Origin: Salinibacterium sp. PAMC 21357
GTDB lineage: Bacteria; Actinomycetota; Actinomycetes; Actinomycetales; Microbacteriaceae
Reading direction: 5' to 3'
DNA length: 64,000 bases
Assembly: GCF_000247645.1 (NCBI RefSeq)
Contig: NZ_AHWA01000002.1
Span: forward strand, 434,001 to 498,000
The notes below the pieces were generated by a model that searched no databases, was not told where the DNA came from, and was given only the letters and a program-made list of their open reading frames with translations. Shown here in pieces: positions 28,806 through 38,297 of the stretch. The stretch's first letter is position 1. Every line of letters begins with the position of its first letter. The position numbers were made by a program, and so were the translations under genes.

Positions 28806-29648
28806 TTAGACGCGGTCGAGGGCCTCGGGAAGCTCACTTCGCCACTCTTCGGGCGCATCCGCCGCCGGTGCGGCGGGGAGGTTTCCTTTGCCGTCCGGCT
28901 CGGGAATCGCCGAGATGAGCGCCCGCGTGTAGGGATGAACTGGATCGTTCCAAATGAGATCGGAGACGCCCGATTCGACGATCTTTCCCCGATACATCAC
29001 CACCGTGCGGTCGGCGATGAGGCGCACGATCGCGAGGTCGTGCGAGATAAACAGCAACCCAGCGCCGGCATCGAGCGCGAGCTTGCGCATCATGTCAGCA
29101 ACAGATGCCTGGCTCGAAGCATCCAAAGCAGAAATCGGTTCGTCAGCAACCAACAGATCAGGGCGCGCGGCCAAAGCACGCGCGATAGCAACGCGTTGAC
29201 GTTGACCACCCGACAGCTCATGGGCATAGCGCGAGATCATGTCGGTGGGAAGCCCGACGCGTTCGAGCCACTCCTCGGGGTGGGAGCCCTCATCGCCACG
29301 TTCCACCGCGGCACGAATGCCTTCAGCGATTTGTTGACCAACACGAACACGAGGGTTGAGCGATGAGTTCGGGTCTTGGAACACCATCTGGATCGACGTG
29401 AACTGCGCGCGACGACGGCGAACACCCAGCAGGGGAACTTCTGAACCGCGATAAGTGACTGAGCCGGCACGCGGCTTCTCCATGCCGACAACGGCTCGCG
29501 CCAAACTCGACTTGCCACAGCCGCTCTCCCCCACGAGGGCCAGCACTTCGCCAGGAGCAATCGTGAGCGACACCTCGTCGACAGCGCGAACGACAGTAGC
29601 GCCGTGGTACTCGATGACGAGGTCTTCGACCTCAAGCAGTTCGGTCAT
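28806..29648 (-). CDS. Opp/Dpp-type ABC importer ATPase (OppF-like), system 1
   Basis: A 280-aa cytoplasmic ATPase that powers uptake with the preceding permeases. Walker A is GESGCGKSS, signature LSGGQRQR, Walker B LLVADEPISALD and switch His in FISHDLAIV; all canonical. The C-terminal extension (HPYTRALISAIPEP) is the oligopeptide-importer domain. Its start overlaps the end of the OppD-like gene by 4 bases. It is last in the operon SBP-permease-permease-ATPase-ATPase. Confidence 0.92.
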   Translation of the reverse strand: MTELLEVEDLVIEYHGATVVRAVDEVSLTIAPGEVLALVGESGCGKSSLARAVVGMEKPRAGSVTYRGSEVPLLGVRRRRAQFTSIQMVFQDPNSSLNPRVRVGQQIAEGIRAAVERGDEGSHPEEWLERVGLPTDMISRYAHELSGGQRQRVAIARALAARPDLLVADEPISALDASSQASVADMMRKLALDAGAGLLFISHDLAIVRLIADRTVVMYRGKIVESGVSDLIWNDPVHPYTRALISAIPEPDGKGNLPAAPAADAPEEWRSELPEALDRV

Positions 29649-30514
29649 TTGGTTGACTCCTCGAAGCCGGCGGCGCCCGGAAGCGACGCGAGCAGCTCAC
29701 GTGTGTACGCGTGCTGCGGGTTAGCAAAAATCTCGCGGCGCACATTCGACTCCACGACTTCACCGTGACGCATCACCGCGATGTCATCGGCGATAGCACT
29801 CATGACGCCCAAGTCGTGGGTAACCAACAGAACCGCGAGTTGGCGCTCATCGGCCAAGTCACGCAGCAAGTGCAGGATGCCCGCCTGAACGGTCACGTCA
29901 AGCGCCGTCGTTGGTTCGTCCGCGAGCAAAACAATCGGATCGCACGCCAACGCGATCGCAATAGCGATACGTTGTCGTTGCCCGCCCGAAAATTGGTGCG
30001 GATAGCGAGTGAGCGCTTCTGCCGGATTCGGAACGCGAACCCGGTCAAGCAGTTCTATGGCATGCGCCCGCGCTTGCTTCGACGACATCCTCAGATGACG
30101 CTTCACATGATCAGTGAGCTGCGTACCGACAGTCAACTGCGGGTGCAAGCTCGACGAGGGATCCTGAAAGATCATGGCGATGCGGCGGCCACGAATCTCG
30201 TTGAGCTGACGGTGCGACATCCCGACGAGTTCCGTGTCACCGCGCTCGGGCTCGGTCAGGCGAATAGAGCCGCCAACGACCGCATTGCTCGGCAGCAGGC
30301 CCAACATCGCGAGCGACGTGACCGTCTTGCCCGAACCCGACTCGCCCGCGAGACCCTGAATACGTCCAGGGGTAAGCGAGAGGCTGATGCCCTTAACGAT
30401 GGACTTCAGGTCCTTGCGAGAGCCGATACCGATCGTGAGCCCGTCGACCATGAGTACTGGCGTGGTTGATGCGGCTGCGGCATCCGCAGGCTGAGGTGTT
30501 GTTTCGTCGATCAT
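29645..30514 (-). CDS. Opp/Dpp-type ABC importer ATPase (OppD-like), system 1
   Basis: A 289-aa ATPase. Walker A is GESGSGKTV, the Q-loop lies in [12 protein letters not shown], signature FSGGQRQR, Walker [13 protein letters not shown] and switch His VTHDLGV. The first ~20 residues ([11 protein letters not shown]) are a low-complexity extension. It overlaps its neighbours by 4 bases on both sides, so the operon is translationally coupled. Confidence 0.92.
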   Translation of the reverse strand: MIDETTPQPADAAAASTTPVLMVDGLTIGIGSRKDLKSIVKGISLSLTPGRIQGLAGESGSGKTVTSLAMLGLLPSNAVVGGSIRLTEPERGDTELVGMSHRQLNEIRGRRIAMIFQDPSSSLHPQLTVGTQLTDHVKRHLRMSSKQARAHAIELLDRVRVPNPAEALTRYPHQFSGGQRQRIAIAIALACDPIVLLADEPTTALDVTVQAGILHLLRDLADERQLAVLLVTHDLGVMSAIADDIAVMRHGEVVESNVRREIFANPQHAYTRELLASLPGAAGFEESTK

Positions 30515-31364
30515 GACCGTGCCCCCGCTCGCGAGACCTGAGAGGTCGGGTCGAAGATGTCTCGCAGCGAGTCACCAACAAAGTTGAAGGCCATAACGAC
30601 AGTGAGAATCGCGAGGCCAGGGAACAACCCGATCCACCAGCTATCGAAGTTCTGGATGGCTGCGGAGATCATCGAACCCCACTCGGCCGTTGGCGGTTGA
30701 GCACCGAGCCCAAGAACGAGAGGCCCGAAAGTAACAGGATTGCCGTTCCCACATCGAGGCTCGCGAGAACGAGAATCGGACCAACCACATTGGGCGCAAT
30801 GTCGACGCGCAAGGTTTTGAACGGCGAGAAGCCCATAAGGCGGCCGGCCATGACGTAGTTCTGGGTTCGAAGCCCCAGCACAATACTTCGCGTCATTCGC
30901 GCATATTGCGGCCACGAGACCACGAAAGCTGCGATCACCGCATTGAACAGCGACGGGCCGAGGGCTGCGGCGACCACCATGGCGAGGATGACCGTCGGAA
31001 ACGCCATCACGAGGTCTGTGAGACGCATAAGCAACTCATCGACCCACTTGCCGAAGTAGCCGGCGATTGCACCAATGAGGGTGCCGACAGCAAGCGACAT
31101 GAGCACGAGCATGAGCGCCAGCGGAATCGTGACGCTGGCACCGGTCATCAAGCGCGAGAAAATGTCGCGACCGAGAGCATCCGTACCCATGAGGGTGTCG
31201 ATACCGGGAGCCTGCAGTCGCGGCAAATCTTGCGACAGCGGGTCAAAAGGAACCCACGCACGCGCCGTGAAAGCAATGCCCACCCACGCGAGAGCAATAA
31301 CAGCACCAATGACACCGAGCGGAGTTATCCACGCGGCAGGAATCTTTAGCCAACGCGTTCTCAT
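30511..31364 (-). CDS. Opp/Dpp-type permease (DppC-like), system 1 (one apparent base missing)
   Basis: The inner-membrane permease of the importer, ~285 aa when repaired. MRTRWLKIP begins at ATG 31364, overlapping the upstream permease stop by 4 bases. The conserved substrate-loop [17 protein letters not shown] and the EAA region follow. Near 30709 the frame shifts: [10 protein letters not shown] should continue [14 protein letters not shown], which is in the next frame (GGGCTC where GGGCCTC is expected). The C-terminus [13 protein letters not shown] is the family end. I treat it as intact with a sequence error. Confidence 0.88.
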
Positions 31365-32422
31365 GCGAGCCTCACCCTCGGGTCGAGTACACCGTAAAGA
31401 AGGTCGACGGCGAAATTGATAGACAGGTAGACAACACCAACGACGAGACCGACGCCCATGACGCCGGGAAGGTCGAGGCTGGTTGCCGAGTTGTAGGCGT
31501 AGCTGCCGAGGCCGGGCCACGCGAATACCGCCTCCACGAGCACGGTGCCCGAGAGCAGCGTTCCGAACGCGAGACCAACGATCGTGAGGATCGGCAGGGA
31601 GGCACCGCGCAGCACGTAACCGAAGAGCAAGCGCGGGCTACTGAGTCCCTTAGCGCGACCGGCACGAACGTAGTCGGCGTCGAGAACCTCAAGCACAGAA
31701 GTGCGAACGAAGCGCGTCAAGAGGCCGATAGTGAAGAGCGACAGGACGAAAACGGGAAGCATAAGGTGCGCGAGTGCGTCCGTGAACGTTACCCATTGGC
31801 CGTCAAGGAGCGAGTCCACCGTGTAGAAACCAGTCACGGTCGGCGGCGGCGCTAATGCGGGCGAGAGTCGACCCGAGCCAGGCGCGATGCGCAATTGAAG
31901 GAAGAAGAAGTTGAAGCTAACCAGCGCCATCCAGAACGTCGGGATGCTGAGACCGATCAGCGAGAAAACGCGAACGAGCTGGTCGCTGATCTTGCCACGA
32001 CGGTAGGCCGCAAGCGAGCCGAGAGCGACACCGATGCCGAGGCTGACGATGATCGCGAGCAGTGCGATCTCGACAGTGGCGGGCACTGCCTTGGCGAGGT
32101 CGTCAGCGACGGGCTGGGTCGTCCGCAACGAAATCCCCATGTCGCCCTGGAACAGTCCGCCGATGTAGTTGGCGTACTGAACGGGAAGCGGCTGATCAAG
32201 GCCGCGTTCCTGGATATACGCCTCGACGGTGGCGGGATTACTCGCCGCCCCTTCACCGAGCGCCGCCGCAATGGGGTCACCCGGCACAAGGTTCGCGAGA
32301 GCGAACGTGACGATAGTGACTCCGAAGAGGAGCAGGACTGAGGTTCCGAGGCGACGAAGCAGGTACCCGACCAGAGGTGAACTGGTCGAGTACCTGCGGG
32401 TCGCGCGGGGTGTGTTTCCCAC
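31361..32422 (-). CDS. Opp/Dpp-type permease (DppB-like), system 1
   Basis: A 353-aa permease with about six membrane helices. It opens YLLRRLGTSVLLLFGVTIVTF, has the LVPGDP motif after TM1 and the EAA-loop region DYVRAGRAKGLSSPRLLFGY, and ends [11 protein letters not shown]. The start is GTG 32422, 14 bp after the binding-protein stop. It pairs with the DppC-like protein to form the channel. Confidence 0.93.
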   Translation of the reverse strand: MGNTPRATRRYSTSSPLVGYLLRRLGTSVLLLFGVTIVTFALANLVPGDPIAAALGEGAASNPATVEAYIQERGLDQPLPVQYANYIGGLFQGDMGISLRTTQPVADDLAKAVPATVEIALLAIIVSLGIGVALGSLAAYRRGKISDQLVRVFSLIGLSIPTFWMALVSFNFFFLQLRIAPGSGRLSPALAPPPTVTGFYTVDSLLDGQWVTFTDALAHLMLPVFVLSLFTIGLLTRFVRTSVLEVLDADYVRAGRAKGLSSPRLLFGYVLRGASLPILTIVGLAFGTLLSGTVLVEAVFAWPGLGSYAYNSATSLDLPGVMGVGLVVGVVYLSINFAVDLLYGVLDPRVRLA

Positions 32423-32436
32423 GCTAGAGATTCTTT

Positions 32437-33999
32437 CTACTTAGCTTGCAGTTCAGCGATGTCCATCGTCCAAGTGGAGTTGTAAGCAACTCCATCGATG
32501 TACGACGCGGTCGCGATGTTGGAACCAGGAACGATCAGCGGAACGAACGGGCCACGCTGCTGCAGAGCTTCAGCGAAGTTGCTGAATGCAGTCTCGCGCT
32601 CGTCGAAGCTCGTGGCGTTCTCTGCTGCCGAAGCCAGGTTCACGACGTCGGTGTCCTGCTCAGCGGTCCAACCGGCGCGCAGTCCAACCTTCTGTCCAGC
32701 CGAGAACGGCAGGAAGTTGGCAGAATCGGCGTAGTCGGGGCCCCAGAACCAGATGCTGAAGCCTTCGGTTCCGTTGACGTAGCTGTCGATTTGCGTCGTG
32801 AACGGCGCCGGAGCGAGCTCGATGGTGATTCCCGCATCCGCAAGCTGCGACTGGATGCGCTCAGCCAGCGGGGTGAAGCTCACGCCACCAACCGGGTAGT
32901 CATTCGGGTATTCGAGCGTGATGCTTTCACCCTTGTAACCGGATGCTTCTAGCGATGCTTCTGCAACGTCGAGGTCCTGCTCAACACCGTTCTCCAGCGC
33001 GCCGAGGAACGACGGCGGGATGACACCGGTTGCTTGTTCTGAGCCCGCACCAGCGAGTTCAAGCAGCGCCGGGTAGTCGAGGGCGTAACGAACAGCGTTC
33101 GCGAAGTCGGGGTTGGAGGTAACTCCACCCACTTCTTCGCTCTGGTTGATCAGCAAGAAGATGGTCTGTGCCGACGGAGTCGAGAACACGTTGATGCCAT
33201 CGCTCAAGCTGGCAACCTGGTCGCCACTGAGGTCGACGGCTACCTGCGAGTCATCGCCCTCAAGGTTGATCTTCTGCGTTGCAGCTTCAGAAACGTTGCG
33301 GATAACGACGCGAGTGAAGTCGATGTCTTCGTCACCGTTGTAGTTCTCGTTCTCAGTGAGCACTACCTGCGACTCGAAGTTGACCGAGTCGAGGATGTAC
33401 GGGCCGGAACCAGCAGAAGTCTCGTTCAAGAATGCTTCAGCAGCATCCGAGTCATCGGTCGTTCCGCCGTTTTCGATAACGCGGGCGGAGTTGAGGATCG
33501 CGAGCGACGGGTTTGTCATGAGGGCGGGGAGCTTGAGCGACGGGGTCTCCGTGCTGAGCTCAACGGTCATGTCGTCGATCTTGGCGACGGTGATGCCGTT
33601 CATCAAGAAGTTCGCCTTGCTCTCGGTCATTCCCGCAACGCGGTTGAGCGAGAAGACAACGTCGTCAGCGGTGATCGCTGAACCGTCGGAGAACACGCGA
33701 CCCTCGTCGAGAGTGAAGGTGAACACGGTGGCGTCATCGTTCGACTCGAACGTAGCGAGTCCGGGAACGGGAGTCGACTCGTCAGAGCCGGCGAAGTCGA
33801 GGAGCGTCTCGTAGAGGGCCTTCGACACCATGTAGCCGGTCGGCACGTAGTTGCGACCGGGGTCGCTGGTCTCGAGCGTGAAAGCGGTGTCAATAACGAT
33901 GCTGTCGCTTGCTTCGGGTGCTGCTGCAGCGCAACCGGCGAGGGCCAGTGATGCAGTCAGCCCGAAGGCGGCCGCTACGTAGCGGAACTTAGTGCGCAA
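32437..33999 (-). CDS. Extracellular solute-binding lipoprotein, family 5, system 1
   Basis: A 520-aa lipoprotein receptor of the importer. The signal peptide ends in the lipobox LALAGC, followed by the family-5 core (ETSDPGRNYVPTGYMV, EGRVFSDGSAITADDVVFSL, YGSxx-like C-terminus). The start is TTG 33999 (read as Met-RTKFRYVAAAF), chosen because AAGGAG lies 5 nt upstream. Family 5 proteins bind peptides, nickel or opines; the ligand here is unknown. It is first gene of the operon and divergent from an Lrp/AsnC regulator. Confidence 0.92.
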   Translation of the reverse strand: MRTKFRYVAAAFGLTASLALAGCAAAAPEASDSIVIDTAFTLETSDPGRNYVPTGYMVSKALYETLLDFAGSDESTPVPGLATFESNDDATVFTFTLDEGRVFSDGSAITADDVVFSLNRVAGMTESKANFLMNGITVAKIDDMTVELSTETPSLKLPALMTNPSLAILNSARVIENGGTTDDSDAAEAFLNETSAGSGPYILDSVNFESQVVLTENENYNGDEDIDFTRVVIRNVSEAATQKINLEGDDSQVAVDLSGDQVASLSDGINVFSTPSAQTIFLLINQSEEVGGVTSNPDFANAVRYALDYPALLELAGAGSEQATGVIPPSFLGALENGVEQDLDVAEASLEASGYKGESITLEYPNDYPVGGVSFTPLAERIQSQLADAGITIELAPAPFTTQIDSYVNGTEGFSIWFWGPDYADSANFLPFSAGQKVGLRAGWTAEQDTDVVNLASAAENATSFDERETAFSNFAEALQQRGPFVPLIVPGSNIATASYIDGVAYNSTWTMDIAELQAK

Positions 34000-34023
34000 A
34001 GGGAACTCCTTGGTGGTTATAGA

Positions 34024-34080
34024 ACAGCCTCTGGACGGCTGTGCTTGAGATTGGCACAATTCCCGCTAGTCTGTCCAATC
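34024..34080. promoter_or_regulatory. Candidate operators between the importer operon and the AsnC-type regulator
   Basis: Two inverted repeats lie in the divergent region: ACAGCC-7 nt-GGCTGT (34024-34042) and GATTGG-20 nt-CCAATC (34049-34080). A TAGTCT box lies within the second. They are candidates for binding by the adjacent Lrp-type regulator. Confidence 0.4.
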
Positions 34081-34133
34081 AAAGGCACGTTCGTTCAGAC
34101 CATGAGTCAAACATGAGGGAGTTTTCACACAAT

Positions 34134-34721
34134 ATGTCCACAAAAGGCACCCACGGTTCGGCAGGCACTGGACAATCACCGTCCGAATTGGACGAGATCA
34201 ACCTGAAGATATTGAGCGAGCTGCGCTATAACGGACGAATATCAATGTCGGCTCTCGCAGAGAAGGTAAATGTCTCTCGCGCCAACGTCTATACCCGCGT
34301 CGAACAACTGATGTCAGACGGTGTCATCACGGGCTTCAGCGCCCAGATCGACCCAGCGAAAGCGGGACTCGGTATCTGTGCGCTCGTGTTTCTCTCCGTG
34401 CATCCGCAAACGTGGGCGAGTTTTCGCGATCGCATCACGAACATGACGGAGATCGAATCCTGCCGCATCACAACGGGCGAGCACGATGCGATGCTGCTCA
34501 TTCGCGGGCACGAAGTTGGCGCAATTCACGACTTCATCGTTGGAGTGCTCTCGGTGCTTCCCGAAGTTAAGTCTCTCGAAACCGTTCTGGTTCTCGATGA
34601 AGTCTTTCAGCGGCCCTACCTGCTGCCGTCAGACTTGCCGGAGCGCCCTCAAGAACCGGCGCAACTGGGCCTCACGCGTTTCACTCGGGCAGACCCCAAT
34701 CGAGCCGGATTAAACAACTAG
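34134..34721 (+). CDS. Lrp/AsnC family transcriptional regulator
   Basis: About 195 aa. The N-terminal helix-turn-helix is in DEINLKILSELRYNGRISMS and EKVNVSRANVYTRVEQLM; the C-terminal half is a RAM ligand-binding domain (CALVFLSVHPQTW, CRITTGEHDAMLLIRG). A ~25-residue unstructured N-terminus and a ~30-residue C-terminal tail are extra. ATG 34134 is used; ATG 34113 (MREFSHN) is an alternative. Divergence from the peptide importer suggests it regulates it in response to an amino acid (inference). Confidence 0.88.
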   Translation: MSTKGTHGSAGTGQSPSELDEINLKILSELRYNGRISMSALAEKVNVSRANVYTRVEQLMSDGVITGFSAQIDPAKAGLGICALVFLSVHPQTWASFRDRITNMTEIESCRITTGEHDAMLLIRGHEVGAIHDFIVGVLSVLPEVKSLETVLVLDEVFQRPYLLPSDLPERPQEPAQLGLTRFTRADPNRAGLNN

Positions 34722-34725
34722 CTCG

Positions 34726-35544
34726 CTAGATGACCTGTACGCAGACGCTCTTACCTGGCACACCATCAAGCACGAACTCTTCAATGAGCTCAAGGCGTCC
34801 GTCGGCGCGCGAGCCGAGCGTTGTGCTGCTGTCCCCGAGAAGAGTGGTGTCACTGGCGATGACGTGGTGCACGAAGAATTCGTCGAGCACACCATTGCGA
34901 TATCGACCAACGCATCGGCCCGCTGTAACGGTGTCGCCAAAGTAGAAACCCCACACAACGCCCGAATTCTCGTCAAACTCGAATTGGGTTGGCTCGGCGC
35001 TGACCGCGCTCGCGGTCGACTCCTCAAGGATGAATGTGGTCCCGTCGAGCTGAGGAGCGCTGCGGTGAGCGGGATCAAGGTCGGGCCACGCTCCATGGCG
35101 TTCCGCCTCGAGACAGATGCTGACCTCGGTCTTGCCGTTTTTTTCAAACTCTTCGTAGAGTTCAAGCCTGCCGTCCGCCGCCCAACGGATGGTGCTTGAC
35201 GCCATCCCGAGTACGACCTCGTCGCTGGTTGCCAGACGGTGAGCGAAGCGAATCGACACGACATCGCCATCGCGACGGCCAACGAAGCGCCCGAGAGCGA
35301 CCGTGTCTCCGTAATACTCACCCCAGACCATTTGGCCTTCTTGGCGGTAGCGGAACCGGGTAGGAGACGTTGCGGAAACTTCGCTCCCCGACGAGAAGGT
35401 CAGGATGAACTCGCGATCGTTGATCGACTCGGGAACAGGCTGGGCCGCTGCTGCAGCTACGGGGGAATCACTCACGCAGATGAGTATGGGGCTACGAGCT
35501 TGTTGGTGCGAAATCGGCCGCGATGAGTCCAGTTCATCCAGCAC
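34726..35544 (-). CDS. Tandem-duplicated small beta-domain protein (family often mislabelled N-acetylglutamate synthase)
   Basis: A 272-aa protein made of two ~110-residue copies of one domain. Each copy shows FxxSGSEVSATSPTRFRYRQ-like strands, VWGxYxGDTVxxGRxVGR, then ADGRLELxEEF. The first copy has VWGEYYGDTVALGRFVGR and the second VWGFYFGDTVTAGRCVGR. Single-domain homologs in other bacteria carry the label n-acetylglutamate synthase, but nothing here resembles a GNAT fold, so I give no function. The start is GTG 35544 with AGGA 7 nt upstream; GTG 35475 is possible. The stop nearly abuts the AsnC-type gene (4 bp, convergent). Confidence 0.75.
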   Translation of the reverse strand: MLDELDSSRPISHQQARSPILICVSDSPVAAAAAQPVPESINDREFILTFSSGSEVSATSPTRFRYRQEGQMVWGEYYGDTVALGRFVGRRDGDVVSIRFAHRLATSDEVVLGMASSTIRWAADGRLELYEEFEKNGKTEVSICLEAERHGAWPDLDPAHRSAPQLDGTTFILEESTASAVSAEPTQFEFDENSGVVWGFYFGDTVTAGRCVGRYRNGVLDEFFVHHVIASDTTLLGDSSTTLGSRADGRLELIEEFVLDGVPGKSVCVQVI

Positions 35545-35717
35545 ACACCGTTCCTAGATGGACGTTCCGTCGTGACACGCGGCAGCAACGTCTCCATTGA
35601 TCCACCCCGAAATATTAGACGCGAAGGAACAATTGTGGCCTGACTTTGGTGCAAAGAACTCGACACACCGAGCAGTAGCGGCCGAGCATCCACCCCATCA
35701 CTATCGTCAGTTACTAC

Positions 35718-35728
35718 ATACTCAGTAT
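35718..35728. promoter_or_regulatory. Palindrome ATAC-TCA-GTAT upstream of padR
   Basis: A perfect 4+4 palindrome in an AT-rich patch lies 22 bp before the PadR start. PadR regulators typically bind such sites in their own promoter. This is a candidate autoregulatory operator. Confidence 0.45.
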
Positions 35729-35750
35729 CGATTTACCCGGAAGGTCTGGC

Positions 35751-36383
35751 ATGTCAATCCGCCACAGCTTGCTCTCGATCTTGGCGCAGGGTCCCTGCTA
35801 CGGCTATCAGTTGCGTTCCGAATTCGACCGGCGCACCGGGTCAACGTGGTCCGTTAACGTCGGTCAGATCTACAACACGCTCGATCGCCTCGTGCGCGAC
35901 GACCTGGTGGCTAAAACCAGCGCGCCTGTTGACTCCAACACCGACTCCTCGCAACAGACCTATTACGCAATCACGCCAGCGGGAAAGCTCGAAGTCGATC
36001 GGTGGTTCGATACCCCCATTGACAGCTACTCAGTCAGCCGCGACGAACTCGCGATCAAGCTCGCAATTGCCGTCACTCTGCCGGGTGTCGATGCATACGC
36101 CGTCATCGAGCGTCAGCGACAGACCACGCGCGGCGTCGTTGGCGCCCTCTCTCTCACCGTGGAAGTGCGTGAGGATGCCCGCGACGCCAGCCAACTCGCC
36201 GAGCAATTCGTGACCGATTCGCTCTACGCCCACGCGGAAGCAGAATTGCAGTGGCTCGATCACGTCGAGGCCGCGTTGACGACGGCGCAGTCGCTCGGCT
36301 TTGCCGACTCGTTTGCCCTCAACCTCACCAAGCCGAAACGGGGCAGACCGGCGACGACCGCTGCTGCGTCCCCTAACGATTGA
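35751..36383 (+). CDS. PadR family transcriptional regulator
   Basis: A 210-aa repressor-type protein. The winged helix is SLLSILAQGPCYGYQLRSEF with VGQIYNTLDRLVRDDLV; the C-terminal half is the dimerising Vir-type helical domain. It has a basic C-terminus (KPKRGRPATT). GGAAGG precedes the ATG. PadR proteins usually sit beside an efflux pump or membrane gene they control, but no such gene is adjacent; the convergent neighbour is a DNA polymerase-like gene. Confidence 0.9.
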   Translation: MSIRHSLLSILAQGPCYGYQLRSEFDRRTGSTWSVNVGQIYNTLDRLVRDDLVAKTSAPVDSNTDSSQQTYYAITPAGKLEVDRWFDTPIDSYSVSRDELAIKLAIAVTLPGVDAYAVIERQRQTTRGVVGALSLTVEVREDARDASQLAEQFVTDSLYAHAEAELQWLDHVEAALTTAQSLGFADSFALNLTKPKRGRPATTAAASPND

Positions 36384-36412
36384 GCTGTGAACAGTTGCCG
36401 ACGCCGAAACTG

Positions 36413-38095
36413 CTATTTGGCGCGGTCGTAGCGATCGACGATAGCGGTCGTGAGCGGGAACGTCGCGGGGATATCCCCGAACACGAGACGACCGGCATCC
36501 GCTGCTGCCGCTGTCACATGCTCGGCGACACTGTCCGCTAGCTCAGCCGGAGCGTGCACCACCACTTCGTCGTGCAAGAAAAAGACCAAGTGTGGTGCGT
36601 CGGTGAGCCACGCGGCATCCGAAAGTTGAGTGAGCTGATTGCGGATGCTCGCCATCCAGCACAGAGCCCACTCTGCAGCGGTGCCTTGAACGATGAAGTT
36701 GCGCGTAAAGCGCCCCCAGGAGCGCCCCTGTTCTTGCGACGCTGCACGCTGGGCCGGGGACTGCGAGTCGTCGTAAGCCGCCGAATGGGCGCCGGGAGGG
36801 GAACTGCGACCCAGCTGAGTGCTTACCACCTCACCACGTTCACCCGAGCGCGCCGCCTGCTCGACAAGGGCAATCGCCGCAGGGTAGGCGCGCGCTAGTC
36901 GAGGCATCAGTCGACCGCTCTCCCCCGAAGTCGCCCCATACATCGCGCCCAGCATCGCGAGCTTGGCATGGGCACGAGAATCAACCGCACCACTCGCCAC
37001 AATGCCCTCGTACAGATCGCCCGAAGCCCCAGCCGCGACCATTCCTCGATCTCCGGCCATCGCGGCCAGAATTCGTGGCTCGAGTTGCGACGCGTCGGCG
37101 ACCACAAACTTCCATCCCGGATCGGCCCTCACTGCGCCGCGAATAAGGTGCGGCAACTGCAGCGCGCCTCCGCCGCTCGTCGCCCACCGACCAGTCACGA
37201 CACCGCCGGGAATATAATCGGGGCGAAAACGCCCGTCGACAATCCACGAGTCGAGCCACGACCATCCATTGGCCGTCATGAGGCGCTGGAGCTTCTTGAA
37301 TTCGAGAAGCGGTGCTATCGCCGGATGCTTGAGCTGTTTGAGCTCCCACGACCGAGTTGACGTCGCTTGAATGCCCGCAACGCTCAACGCGTGCAAGAGT
37401 TCAGCGGGAGATTCTGGGGCCAATCGCGGGGAGTCGAGCAGCGTGCGAATCTCCTCAACCAGTGCTTCGAGTTTCACTGGCCGTGCACCCTCGGTACTCG
37501 GTCGCGGGCCGAGCATCTCGGTCAAGATCTCATCATGCGCTTGCGCGCTCCACGGCAGACCAGCAAAGCGCATCTCCGCGGCGATCAGCGCACCAGCCGA
37601 CTCCGCCGAGAGCAGTCGCTGCAGGCGCCCGGTCTCGGTGGAGCTGGCAACGGCCTCGAGTTGGCTCAAAAATTCCGCAAGAACGTCGAGTTCGCCATCC
37701 TCTAAAGCCTGATCGTCCTCCTCGAAGTCAAAGAGCGTCGAGTGTTGCGGGGTGACGTGATCGACGGGCGCGGCATGGCCCGCTTGAGCGAGGGCATCCC
37801 ACCGACTGGATCGCACTTTGGCCAGCGACGATTCGCGAGTGAAGACCGAATTTCTCAGAATCGCATGACACAACCGAAGGTCGAAGCAACGATTAACGCG
37901 CACCCGTGCCTCTAACAAAGCCGGGTACCACGCCGCCGTGTCATGCCACACCCACCGAGTGTCAGGCTCGGCGCGTTGCGTCTGCGCAACAAAGGCAGCC
38001 AGATCGTCGACAAGGATTTCGCCAACAACCGCGCCCGCCGCATCCACGCGTGTGGCGGTGAGGGTGCGGCCACTAGTCGTCAGCACGAAGTACAC
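36413..38095 (-). CDS. Actinobacterial DNA polymerase I-like protein (bifunctional 3'-5' exonuclease/DNA polymerase)
   Basis: A 560-aa family A polymerase distinct from full-length PolA. The polymerase motifs are present: motif A VVADASQLEPRIL, motif B around AHAKLAMLGAMYG and motif C FFLHDEVVVHAP. The N-terminal ~200 residues resemble a divergent exonuclease domain (CFDLRLCHAIL) without obvious acidic triad. There is no 5' nuclease domain. Proteins of this type are common in actinobacteria beside a normal PolA; the role is presumably repair. The start is GTG 38095, supported by a CAGACT box 6 nt upstream. Confidence 0.88.
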   Translation of the reverse strand: MYFVLTTSGRTLTATRVDAAGAVVGEILVDDLAAFVAQTQRAEPDTRWVWHDTAAWYPALLEARVRVNRCFDLRLCHAILRNSVFTRESSLAKVRSSRWDALAQAGHAAPVDHVTPQHSTLFDFEEDDQALEDGELDVLAEFLSQLEAVASSTETGRLQRLLSAESAGALIAAEMRFAGLPWSAQAHDEILTEMLGPRPSTEGARPVKLEALVEEIRTLLDSPRLAPESPAELLHALSVAGIQATSTRSWELKQLKHPAIAPLLEFKKLQRLMTANGWSWLDSWIVDGRFRPDYIPGGVVTGRWATSGGGALQLPHLIRGAVRADPGWKFVVADASQLEPRILAAMAGDRGMVAAGASGDLYEGIVASGAVDSRAHAKLAMLGAMYGATSGESGRLMPRLARAYPAAIALVEQAARSGERGEVVSTQLGRSSPPGAHSAAYDDSQSPAQRAASQEQGRSWGRFTRNFIVQGTAAEWALCWMASIRNQLTQLSDAAWLTDAPHLVFFLHDEVVVHAPAELADSVAEHVTAAAADAGRLVFGDIPATFPLTTAIVDRYDRAK

Positions 38096-38101
38096 GTGAC
38101 T

Positions 38102-38107
38102 AGTCTG
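38102..38107 (-). promoter_or_regulatory. Candidate leaderless -10 box of the polymerase-like gene (CAGACT)
   Basis: CAGACT on the minus strand ends 6 nt before the GTG at 38095. The block CAGACTAG plus 4 nt plus GTG matches the fabD start region. Confidence 0.45.
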
Positions 38108-38226
38108 CCGTGCTCCGCCGACACCGGCTGCCTAACTGAACGGTTCGGCGGTCTTCATCCCCCTATCGCCCTGATGTGAGATTGTTCGACGACGGTCACG
38201 CACTGACTTCAGGCGCAGACGGCCAC

Positions 38227-38288
38227 GGGCTAGCCAGAGGCACTCCGATCAACGTTGGTCGGAGTGCACTCAAGTAGTTGGCTAGCCC
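38227..38288 (-). terminator. Nested stem-loop downstream of aceB
   Basis: The outer arms GGGCTAGCCA (38227-38236) and TGGCTAGCCC (38279-38288) enclose inner arms GCACTCCGA (38240-38248) and TCGGAGTGC (38259-38267). It begins 10 bp after the aceB stop and probably ends that transcript. Confidence 0.75.
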
Positions 38289-38297
38289 ATGGACGTG

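Noticed and set aside
28506-29366. A 286-codon plus-strand open frame
   Set aside because: Antisense to an ABC ATPase gene and part of DUF3145; composition is implausible for a protein.
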